A stretch of DNA of 5,753 nt, from NCBI GenBank assembly GCA_003154555.1, contig PMDT01000027.1:255-6007 (forward strand), given 5' to 3'. The first letter of the stretch is position 1. Every line of letters begins with the position of its first letter. The stretch comes from Spirochaetaceae bacterium (lineage in GTDB: Bacteria > Spirochaetota > Spirochaetia > SZUA-6 > Fen-1364). Positions 1-5,753 of this stretch are shown in pieces. A program made the position numbers and the translations under genes. The notes under the pieces are model-generated. The model had not been told where the DNA came from. It worked only from the letters and a program-made list of their open reading frames with translations, and did no database searches.

Positions 1-888
1 GACGTCGCGGACCGCACGGAGCTCGCGCGCCTCATGGTCGGCCGCGACGTGCTCTATCCGCTGGAGCGGGTCAAGAGGGCATGCGGAGCGCCCATCCTGG
101 AAATGAAGGACGTGACACTCACGCAGCGGGGCCGGGACAGGCCGCTCCTGAACAAGGTCTCTCTTTCCGTGCACTCCTGCGAGATCGTCGGGGTGGCGGG
201 AGTGAGCGGCAATGGGCTGGGGGAGCTGGAGGACGTGGCATCGGGTCTCCAGCACGCAAGCGCGGGGCGGATCTTCTATAACGGGGAAGATGTTTCCCGG
301 CTCGGCGCGGCGGAGCTGCGGGAGCGTGGCATGGCCTATGTCCCCGCGGATCGTCTCCACCGCGGATCAAGCCTGAAATCATCGGTGACGGAAAACATGA
401 TCGTCGCCAACCACCACCGATTCATGCGCGCGGGCTTCCTTCGCCGGGCCCGGATCCTTGAATACACGAACGGCCTCACGAAGAGCTTCGGCATCGACGG
501 CGGTGCACGGTCCCCCATCGGCACGCTGTCGGGCGGAAACATCCAGAAGGCAATACTGGCGCGCGAGCTCACCTCCACCGCGAACATGGTCGTCGTCGCC
601 GAGCCCACCTGGGGCCTGGACGTCGCGAGCAGCCAGTTCGTGTACGAAAAGATCCTCTCCATGCGCGCCGCCGGCGCCGGGGTGCTCTTCATCTCCTCCG
701 CGCTGGACGAGATCCTCGGCATCGCGGATTCGATCATCGTGATGTACCGCGGGCGCGTGGTGGCACACCTGCCGAACAACATGAACGACCAGAACGATCC
801 GAACGTGTCGAAGCAGCTCAAGGAGCGCATCGGCGAATACATGCTCGGGCTCCGGGACGATTTCGCAGAGGGGAAGGTGCAGCCGTGA
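1..888 (+). CDS. Simple-sugar/nucleoside-type ABC transporter ATPase, C-terminal half (5' truncated)
   Basis: This ATPase would energise import through the two permeases that follow. The reading frame is open from base 1, and the residues before the first internal ATG (34) match the family's ELxxLMVGR linker between the two nucleotide-binding domains, so the true start lies upstream and 295 residues are visible. The visible part is the second ATP-binding domain, numbered from base 1. It has a lysine-less Walker A-like loop GVSGNGLGEL (about 67-76), a Q-loop-region PADRLHRG (about 115-122), the signature LSGGNIQK (176-183), a Walker B/D-loop region AEPTWGLD (200-207) and a switch region SSALDEIL with Ser in place of His (about 232-239). 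Loss of the Walker A Lys and switch His is usual in the second domain of RbsA/BMP-type double ATPases, so the first domain probably does most hydrolysis. The stop overlaps the next gene by four bases. Substrate is not determinable from this gene. Confidence 0.93.
   Translation, partial: DVADRTELARLMVGRDVLYPLERVKRACGAPILEMKDVTLTQRGRDRPLLNKVSLSVHSCEIVGVAGVSGNGLGELEDVASGLQHASAGRIFYNGEDVSRLGAAELRERGMAYVPADRLHRGSSLKSSVTENMIVANHHRFMRAGFLRRARILEYTNGLTKSFGIDGGARSPIGTLSGGNIQKAILARELTSTANMVVVAEPTWGLDVASSQFVYEKILSMRAAGAGVLFISSALDEILGIADSIIVMYRGRVVAHLPNNMNDQNDPNVSKQLKERIGEYMLGLRDDFAEGKVQP
869..877 (+). promoter_or_regulatory. Ribosome binding site for the GTG-started permease
   Basis: The purine run AGGGGAAGG lies inside the end of the ATPase gene, 7 bases before a GTG at 885. 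It supports GTG rather than a later ATG as the start. The GTGA overlap with the ATPase stop suggests translational coupling. Confidence 0.7.
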
Positions 889-1934
889 AGGAGAAGAGGA
901 GCTTCGGCGATTTTCTCTCCAGTTTCACGGGGCTGGCGATCACCCTCCTGCTTTCCTTCGGCCTCGTGGTCGTGCTCATGCTTATCCTGAGCAAGACGCC
1001 CGGGAAGACAATTTATGCCTTCTTCATCGGGCCGTTCACCAACGCGTACTACCTCGGCAACATGCTGAATGTCGCCGTCCCGCTGGTCTTCACCGGCCTC
1101 GGCATGGCGGTGGCATTCAAGTCCTCCGTCTTCAATCTCGGCGGTGAAGGCCAGACCTACGCCGGCGGTCTTGCCACGACCATCGTCTGCCTCGCGCTTC
1201 CCGCGACCAACGGCATCCTCGGCGGTCTCCTGGCGCTCATTGCCGCCATGGTGTGCGGCGGCGCCATCGCGGGGCTCTCCGGCTACTTCAAGATGAAATG
1301 GAATGCCGACGAGATGATCTCTTCATTCCTTCTCTCATCGGCGGTGATCCTCATTGTCAACTATTTCATCACCGGGCCGCTGGACGATCCGAACAACAAT
1401 ATGCTCGCAAGCCTTCCCCTCGGGGGGCAGTACGGCCTCCTTCAGATCTTCCGCCCGTCGAAGCTGAACGTGAGCGCACTTTTCGCCATCGCGATGGCGG
1501 TGATCGTATTCTTCTTCATGAACCGCAGCCACATCGGCTACGAGATGCGCATGTGCGGGTTGAACCGCGAGTTCTCCCGGTACGGCGGCATCAATGTCCG
1601 CCTGTACCTCGTGCTGCCGATGATCCTGAGCGGCGCCCTCCACGGAATCGGCGGCGGGCTCATGGTCCTTGGCACCTACCACGTGCTCTATGAAGGCTTC
1701 AGCTTCGGCATGGGGTGGAATGGCATCGCCGTGGCGCTCATTGCGAAGAACAACCCGCTGGGCGTGCTGCCCGCTGCGCTTCTCTTCGCGTATCTTGACG
1801 CCGGGGCGAAGGCGGCAATGCTGAATGGGGATGTCACGTTCGAGATCGCCTCCATCGCGCAATCCTTCATTTTCTATTTCGTCACCGCGCAGGCCCTCTA
1901 CGGCATCGCGCGCAAGCGCAGAAGGGCAGCATGA
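885..1934 (+). CDS. ABC transporter permease, BPD_transp_2 type (first of pair)
   Basis: This integral membrane protein of 349 residues should form one half of the importer channel in the inner membrane. About nine hydrophobic segments can be picked out, near residues 15-36, 62-80, 87-107, 110-132, 147-163, 196-212, 242-264, 280-305 and 320-341. The family motif FNLGGEGQ sits at 84-91 (usual form FNIGAEGQ). The cytoplasmic ATPase-contact region follows at about 218-239, with GYEMRMCGLN and RYGGINV, and then GWNGIAVALIAKNNPLG at 277-293. These match the longer permease of BMP/YufP-like simple-sugar or nucleoside transporters. The C-terminus is strongly basic (RKRRR), consistent with a cytoplasmic tail. 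It starts with GTG, overlaps the ATPase stop by four bases, and its own stop overlaps the next start by four bases (ATGA). The family also includes riboflavin and nucleoside importers, so the substrate must be judged from context. Confidence 0.95.
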   Translation: MKEKRSFGDFLSSFTGLAITLLLSFGLVVVLMLILSKTPGKTIYAFFIGPFTNAYYLGNMLNVAVPLVFTGLGMAVAFKSSVFNLGGEGQTYAGGLATTIVCLALPATNGILGGLLALIAAMVCGGAIAGLSGYFKMKWNADEMISSFLLSSAVILIVNYFITGPLDDPNNNMLASLPLGGQYGLLQIFRPSKLNVSALFAIAMAVIVFFFMNRSHIGYEMRMCGLNREFSRYGGINVRLYLVLPMILSGALHGIGGGLMVLGTYHVLYEGFSFGMGWNGIAVALIAKNNPLGVLPAALLFAYLDAGAKAAMLNGDVTFEIASIAQSFIFYFVTAQALYGIARKRRRAA

Positions 1935-2839
1935 GCAACAGCCAGTACTCGATCCCGCTCGTCTACAACGCGGTGGAGATCATGACGCCGTTTCTGCTGG
2001 CGGCAATCGGCGGGCTTTTCACCGAGCTTTCCGGCATGCTCAATATCGCGCTGGAGGGATTGATCCTCGCGGGGGCCTTCTTCAGCGTCGTCTTCGCCGC
2101 CGCGACCGGGAGCCTCCTCCTGGGGATACTCCTGGGCATTCTCTGCGCGATGCTCCTTTCGGCCCTCTTCGGCGCGATCACCATTTATCTTCGTGCGAAT
2201 GTCTTCATCACCGGCCTTGCGACGAACCTTTTCGCCTCCGGATTCACCATCGTGCTCGCCTACCAGATATTCAAGACAAAGGGCGTGATCCAGTTCCCGA
2301 ATATCCCCAAGCTGCCCGTGCTTTCCGTGCCCGCCTTTCTCCAGCGGATTCCGTTCGTCGGCGACGTGCTCTTCGGCCACAACGTCATCGTCTACATCAC
2401 GTGGCTGATCGTCGTCGTGGCTGCCGTCGTGATCTACCGCACGCCCTTCGGCATGCACCTGCGGGGCACGGGCATGAACGAGCAGACGATCGTCTCCCTC
2501 GGGTTGAGCCCGCGGCGCTACCAGCTCTCTGGCATCCTCATCTCGGGCTTCACCTGCGGGCTCGCCGGTTCCATGCTCACGATACAGCTCGCGGCGTTCG
2601 TGCCCGAGATATCGGCGGGCCGCGGCTGGATCGCCCTCGTGGCGATCTACCTGGGCAATCGCACGCCCCTGGGCATATTCATCGCCTCATTCGTCTTCGG
2701 GCTTGCGGAGAGCTTCTCCAACTATGCCCAGGGGGCGATCAAGTTACCGGTCGATTTCATCCTTGCCTTCCCGTACGTGGTCACCGTTGCTGCCATGATC
2801 CTCTACGCGATCTGGCGCCACGCACGCTCGGGCAAGTAG
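1931..2839 (+). CDS. ABC transporter permease, BPD_transp_2 type (second of pair)
   Basis: This 302-residue membrane protein should form the other half of the channel with the preceding permease. It has the family motif NIALEGLILAGAFF at 38-51, hydrophobic segments near 14-33, 42-58, 61-84, 92-112, 150-168, 200-222, 233-262 and 278-295, and the ATPase-contact region PFGMHLRGTGMNE at 172-184. This is followed by SAGRGWIALVAIYLGNRTPLG (228-248, the match to the family's AGRGFIALAAVIFGxxxPLG). The shorter length and the AGRGWIALVA motif fit the YufQ-like partner in BMP-type systems. The ATG overlaps the previous stop as ATGA. Its SD-like AGAAGGG (1920-1926) is only 4 bases from the start, so coupling to upstream translation is likely to matter. 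It ends with TAG and is followed by the only gap between genes in the window. Confidence 0.95.
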   Translation: MSNSQYSIPLVYNAVEIMTPFLLAAIGGLFTELSGMLNIALEGLILAGAFFSVVFAAATGSLLLGILLGILCAMLLSALFGAITIYLRANVFITGLATNLFASGFTIVLAYQIFKTKGVIQFPNIPKLPVLSVPAFLQRIPFVGDVLFGHNVIVYITWLIVVVAAVVIYRTPFGMHLRGTGMNEQTIVSLGLSPRRYQLSGILISGFTCGLAGSMLTIQLAAFVPEISAGRGWIALVAIYLGNRTPLGIFIASFVFGLAESFSNYAQGAIKLPVDFILAFPYVVTVAAMILYAIWRHARSGK

Positions 2840-2861
2840 GGCATCGACAAAAGGGGTTGGC
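2840..2861 (+). promoter_or_regulatory. 22-base intergenic gap with ribosome binding site for the dehydrogenase
   Basis: This is the only non-coding stretch in the window and marks the border between transporter genes and enzyme genes. It holds the purine run AAAAGGGG (2849-2856), 5 bases before the ATG at 2862. It is too short for a terminator plus promoter, and I see no inverted repeat in it, so transcription most likely reads through. Confidence 0.7.
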
Positions 2862-3887
2862 ATGAAAGCAGCAGTCCTCACCGGCCCGGAGAAGATCGAG
2901 ATACAGGATGTCGCGACCCCTGAGCCTTCAGGCAGCGAGCTCCTGGTGAAGCTCAAGTGCTGCGGCATCTGCACCCTGGAGCAGCGCCTGTTCACGGGAG
3001 CCGTGCGCATCCGCTACCCGCTCATCCCCGGCCACGAGGCCTCGGGTGAGGTGGTGAAGGTCGGACCCGACGTGCTGGCGGACATCAAACCGGGCGCACG
3101 CGTGGCGCTGGACCTCGTGGAGCGCTGCGGAGAGTGCTACTACTGCCGCACCGGCCAGTCAAACATGTGTGTGAACCGGTTCAAGCGGGACGAGAAGGTT
3201 TTGGGCGGCTTCGGCGAATACATCGCGGTGAACGCAACCCAGGCCTTTCTCATACCCGACGCGCTCAGCTTTGCGGAGGCGGCATTCTCCGAGCCGCTTT
3301 CCTGCTGCATCCGGTCACTGAAAAAGGTCGGCCTCCATCTCGCGGAGGACCTGTTGATCGTCGGCGCGGGGCCCATGGGCCAGATGCATTTACAAATTGC
3401 GCTCTGCATGGGAGCGCGTGTTTTCGTGTCTGATCCCGATCGCGCGCGCCTTGCCATGGCAGGGAAGATGGGGGCCTTCCTCACCGTCGATCCGTCGAAT
3501 GAGAATCTCGTTGCGATCCTCAAGGAGCACACGGATGGGCGCGGTGTGGACGCCTGTGTCGTCACGAGCATCGCCCATGCCGCGCTTGCCGGCGCTTTCG
3601 AATCGGTGCGCAAGAACGGCCGCGTCAATATCTACACCTCCTACACGGACAAGCCGCCTCTCCCCGTGGACGCGAATACGCTCCACAGGACCGAGCTCAC
3701 CGTGACGGGCAGCGAAGGCCGGACGGAAGAGGATTTCCTCCAGGCGGTGCGTCTCCTGTCATTCGGGAAGGTGGATGTGAAGCCCCTCATCAGCGCGACC
3801 GTGGGCTTCCCGCGCCTGGAGACCGGCATCCGTGCCGCGATGACGAGCGACACCTACCGGGTGCTCCTGGAGCACGAGGGGGCCTGA
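2862..3887 (+). CDS. Zinc-dependent medium-chain dehydrogenase (sorbitol/threonine dehydrogenase-like)
   Basis: A cytoplasmic NAD(P)-linked oxidoreductase of 341 residues, a normal length for the family, predicted to interconvert a secondary alcohol and a ketone. The N-terminal GroES-like domain carries the expected catalytic zinc ligands: Cys37 in CGIC, His58-Glu59 in PGHEASG, and Glu144 in SEPLSCC. Four structural-zinc cysteines, 89, 92, 95 and 103, are spaced CxxCxxCx7C. The Rossmann domain has GAGPMG (168-173). The second strand ends in SDPD, and Asp191 is placed to bind the ribose hydroxyls, which favours NAD over NADP. After Cys37 comes TLEQ, whereas relatives usually have GTD or HTD, so the Ser/Thr two residues after the cysteine is replaced by Leu. 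Being between an importer and a sugar kinase, it probably oxidises a polyol or sugar hydroxyl before phosphorylation. Threonine or another alcohol is possible but fits the neighbours less well. Confidence 0.9.
   Translation: MKAAVLTGPEKIEIQDVATPEPSGSELLVKLKCCGICTLEQRLFTGAVRIRYPLIPGHEASGEVVKVGPDVLADIKPGARVALDLVERCGECYYCRTGQSNMCVNRFKRDEKVLGGFGEYIAVNATQAFLIPDALSFAEAAFSEPLSCCIRSLKKVGLHLAEDLLIVGAGPMGQMHLQIALCMGARVFVSDPDRARLAMAGKMGAFLTVDPSNENLVAILKEHTDGRGVDACVVTSIAHAALAGAFESVRKNGRVNIYTSYTDKPPLPVDANTLHRTELTVTGSEGRTEEDFLQAVRLLSFGKVDVKPLISATVGFPRLETGIRAAMTSDTYRVLLEHEGA
3876..3882 (+). promoter_or_regulatory. Ribosome binding site for the FGGY kinase at a TGATG junction
   Basis: GAGGGGG lies 4 bases before the ATG at 3887. 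The dehydrogenase stop (TGA, 3885-3887) shares its last base with this ATG, a stop-start arrangement typical of ribosome re-initiation. Confidence 0.6.
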
Positions 3888-5329
3888 TGGTACTCACCGT
3901 TGACGTCGGAACATCGGTCCTGAAGGCCGCCCTTTTCCAGAGAAGCGGCGCCCTCGTGTCCCGCGCCGATGCGCCGCTCACGCTTTTTCCCCATCCTGAT
4001 CCGGTCCGTCACGAGGTGGACGCCCGGGAGTGGATTCGTGCCCTGCGCGCGCTCTCCGCGAAGCTGGGTCTCGACGGGAGCGTGGAAGCGGTCGTCGTGA
4101 GCGGCAATGGTCCCACGCTGGTGCCCGTTGCCGGGGACGGCACACCTTTGTCCAATGCGATGACCTGGATGGACAGGCGCGGCGTGGAGGAGGCGCGCAT
4201 CGTCTCCGAGAAGCGGGGAAGCCCGACTGATGCTGCCTTCTCCCTTCCCAAGGCGCTCTGGGTGCAGCGCAATCAACCGGCCGTCTACGAGCGCACGCGC
4301 TATTTCTTCTGCTGCCCCGAATACGTCACATTCGTCCTCACCGGCCAGGCTGTCACATTCCTGCCCACTCCTGCATACACAAAATCGATCATGTGGGATG
4401 CGGAAGCGGTGCGCAGCCTGGGGATGGATCCGGACAAGTTCCCACCATTTGTTGCGCCGGGCGCTCGTGTCGGCGTTGTCACTGCCGCGGGGGAAGCAGC
4501 CACCGGCGTGCCTGCCGGTGTTCCTGTCTTTGCCGGGGCACCTGATTTCATCGTTTCCCTGCTCGGGACGGCAACCGTGGCTCCCGGCCGGGCATGCATA
4601 CGCTCGGGCACGTCTGAGGGAATCAATCTCTGCTCGCCGCGGGAGACCCACGACCGTCGGCTTCTCAGCGTCAGTCACGTCGCCCCCGGTCTCTTCAATA
4701 TTTCCGGCGTGATTTCCACCTCCGGCAAGGCGCTGGAATGGTTCAAGAATGCCACGGGGAGAGCGGGCGCCGACTACGAAAGCCTTTTCGACGACATTGC
4801 GGGAGTTCCCGCGGGCGCGCAACGTCTCCTTTTCCTCCCGTACCTTGCCGGCGAGAGGGCGCCGATCTGGGATCCTTCCGCCCGGGGTGCTTTCATCGGC
4901 CTCACCCTGAACCATGGAAGGCGCGAGATGACGCGCGCCGTGGTGGAATCCGTGGCATTCGCCATCCGGGACGTCGTGGAGGTCATGGAAGAGGCAGGGG
5001 TGTCCGTGCACGACCTGCGGATCACCGGCCGCCCTTCCCGCAGCAGCGTGTGGAACCAGGTCAAGGCGGACGTCACGGGCCGTCGCCTCCTGGTCCCTGC
5101 GCAGCAGGACTCCGACCTCGTCGGCGACGCATGCCTCGCCCTCTTCGGCCTGGGGCAATTCGATTCGTTCGTGGCAGCCTCCGAGGCCATCGTCACGATC
5201 GGTGCCGTCTTCGAGCCGGACGCCGGCAGGGCCCTGGTGTACGACGAGATGTTCGCTCTGTATCGGGAGTCCTACGCGGGCCTCCGTTCTGTGTTTGCAA
5301 AACTTTCCACGCCAAGGAGCAGGTCATGA
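3887..5329 (+). CDS. FGGY-family carbohydrate kinase (xylulokinase-like)
   Basis: A cytoplasmic ATP-dependent sugar kinase of 480 residues, within the usual 480-520 for the family. Domain I starts directly with the phosphate-binding loop VDVGTSVLKAALF (5-17), followed by VVSGNGPTLVPV (70-81) and AMTWMDRR (91-98). The region FAGAPDFIVSLLG (215-227) supplies Asp220, the expected catalytic base. Domain II has the ATP-binding GTSEG (241-245), the hallmark LPYLAGERAPIWDP (317-330) followed by ARGAFIGL, and ITGRPSRSSVWNQVKAD (379-395). In relatives the last motif usually reads GGxxxS; here the second Gly is Arg382, next to the expected adenine site. The substrate is likely a ketose or polyol, perhaps the product of the dehydrogenase upstream. 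Xylulose, ribulose, fuculose, glycerol-like and AI-2 (LsrK) kinases all share this fold, so the specific sugar is not called. The ATG shares one base with the previous stop, and the stop overlaps the next gene by four bases. Confidence 0.92.
   Translation: MVLTVDVGTSVLKAALFQRSGALVSRADAPLTLFPHPDPVRHEVDAREWIRALRALSAKLGLDGSVEAVVVSGNGPTLVPVAGDGTPLSNAMTWMDRRGVEEARIVSEKRGSPTDAAFSLPKALWVQRNQPAVYERTRYFFCCPEYVTFVLTGQAVTFLPTPAYTKSIMWDAEAVRSLGMDPDKFPPFVAPGARVGVVTAAGEAATGVPAGVPVFAGAPDFIVSLLGTATVAPGRACIRSGTSEGINLCSPRETHDRRLLSVSHVAPGLFNISGVISTSGKALEWFKNATGRAGADYESLFDDIAGVPAGAQRLLFLPYLAGERAPIWDPSARGAFIGLTLNHGRREMTRAVVESVAFAIRDVVEVMEEAGVSVHDLRITGRPSRSSVWNQVKADVTGRRLLVPAQQDSDLVGDACLALFGLGQFDSFVAASEAIVTIGAVFEPDAGRALVYDEMFALYRESYAGLRSVFAKLSTPRSRS
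5314..5319 (+). promoter_or_regulatory. Ribosome binding site for the aldolase
   Basis: A clear AAGGAG lies 6 bases before the ATG at 5326, inside the end of the kinase gene. It fixes the aldolase start, and the ATGA overlap with the kinase stop points to coupled translation. Confidence 0.75.
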
Positions 5330-5753
5330 CAATCGGCAAGGGCATCAGGCGGACATCCATCTTTCGCAGGAGCACGGGCAGAACGGTCATCGTGGCTCTC
5401 GACCACGGCGGCATCGCCGGCCCCATCGCGGGCATCGAGCGCCCCGCGGAGGTCGTGCGGGCCTGCCGCGAGGGCGGCGCCGATGCCATCCTCGCCACGC
5501 GCGGCGTTCTCAATGCGTCGGAAGGCGAATGGGACAGGAGCATGTCGGTGATCCTCCGCCTGACGGGCGGCTTCACGGTGCTGGGCGGCAAGTTCGAGGA
5601 AGAGGTCATCTCCAGCCCCGAGGCAGCGCTCGCGCTGGGCGCGGCGGCGGTTGCGGTCACCGTGAAATTCGGCCACGAGCGGGAAGGGGAGTTCACGCGG
5701 CAGGCCTCCTTTGTCGCCGACAGCTGCGATCGCTGGGGGCTTCCCCTCCTGAT
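5326..5753 (+). CDS. Class I aldolase, DeoC/FbaB/LsrF-type, N-terminal half (3' truncated)
   Basis: The frame opens at an ATG overlapping the kinase stop (ATGA) and runs off the right edge; 142 residues are visible. The sequence alternates strands and helices as in a TIM barrel. Strand 1 is TVIVALDHG (20-28), whose Asp-His-Gly is the conserved start of class I fructose-bisphosphate aldolase/LsrF-like enzymes. Then come GGADAILATRG (50-60), VILRLTGG (75-82) and the helix-strand unit SPEAALALGAAAVAVTV (97-113) followed by KFGHEREGEF (114-123), matching the family's A..LGADAV..T...GSE.E region. The Schiff-base lysine lies further along the barrel in this family and is beyond the window, so catalytic competence cannot be checked. 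It probably cleaves the kinase product into a triose phosphate such as dihydroxyacetone phosphate plus an aldehyde. Alternatives in the same superfamily are sulfofructose-phosphate aldolase, tagatose-bisphosphate aldolase and the LsrF thiolase. Fold assignment is firm; the reaction is inferred. Confidence 0.82.
   Translation, partial: MTIGKGIRRTSIFRRSTGRTVIVALDHGGIAGPIAGIERPAEVVRACREGGADAILATRGVLNASEGEWDRSMSVILRLTGGFTVLGGKFEEEVISSPEAALALGAAAVAVTVKFGHEREGEFTRQASFVADSCDRWGLPLL

Noticed and set aside
34..36. ATG at 34 as the start of the ATPase gene
   Set aside because: The frame is open to base 1 and the residues before this Met (TELARL) are part of the conserved linker leading into LMVGR, so the ATG is internal to a longer double-domain protein.
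1..888. Inactivated ATPase because Walker A lacks Lys and the switch has Ser for His
   Set aside because: These changes are normal for the second nucleotide-binding domain in RbsA/BMP-type double ATPases; they do not indicate a pseudogene.
2840..2861. Possible promoter or terminator between permease and dehydrogenase
   Set aside because: Only 22 bases are available, with no inverted repeat, T-run or spaced -35/-10 boxes; it is explained by a ribosome binding site.
1825..2865. 346-codon plus-strand frame overlapping the second permease
   Set aside because: It is Arg/Pro-rich with no hydrophobic segments or family motifs, and lies out of frame with the well-supported permease at 1931-2839.
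3854..5158. 434-codon open frame on the minus strand opposite the kinase
   Set aside because: Its translation is low-complexity, rich in Arg, Gly, Ala and His, with no recognisable motif. The plus strand here holds an FGGY kinase with every key motif. Long antisense frames are expected in GC-rich coding DNA.
1..5753. RNA genes, CRISPR arrays, insertion sequences or long repeats
   Set aside because: Almost every base is inside one of six well-supported coding frames, and I saw no repeated units, tRNA-like folds or inverted terminal repeats by eye.

Overview
The window is a GC-rich (about 60-65% in the lines I counted by hand), gap-free piece of one plus-strand bacterial operon. Six genes follow each other with almost no intergenic DNA. 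The first is cut by the left edge and the last by the right edge. Codon choice is uniform across the genes, and I see no insertion sequences, RNA genes, CRISPR arrays or foreign-looking islands. The organism cannot be named from this sequence. It is a mid-to-high-GC bacterium with Shine-Dalgarno-led, translationally coupled genes; the gene content would suit a saprophytic or sugar-scavenging bacterium, but that is inference.

Positions 1-2839 encode the membrane part of an ABC importer of the simple-sugar/nucleoside (BMP/Yuf-like) class. It comprises the C-terminal half of a double-domain ATPase (1-888), a first permease (885-1934, GTG start) and a second permease (1931-2839). These are joined by 4-base GTGA and ATGA overlaps. 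The periplasmic or lipoprotein binding protein and the first ATPase domain should lie upstream, outside the window.

Positions 2862-5753 encode enzymes: a zinc-dependent medium-chain dehydrogenase of the sorbitol/threonine dehydrogenase type (2862-3887), an FGGY carbohydrate kinase (3887-5329) and the N-terminal half of a class I aldolase of the DeoC/FbaB/LsrF type (5326 to the right edge). The only gap in the window is 22 bases (2840-2861), at the border between transporter and enzyme modules. The later junctions are TGATG and ATGA overlaps.

Together the genes read as a compact catabolic route: uptake of a sugar, polyol or related molecule, oxidation of a hydroxyl to a ketone, phosphorylation of the resulting ketose, and retro-aldol cleavage into two smaller pieces. 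The substrate cannot be read from the sequence. No promoter, operator or terminator is visible, which fits the interior of a longer transcript.
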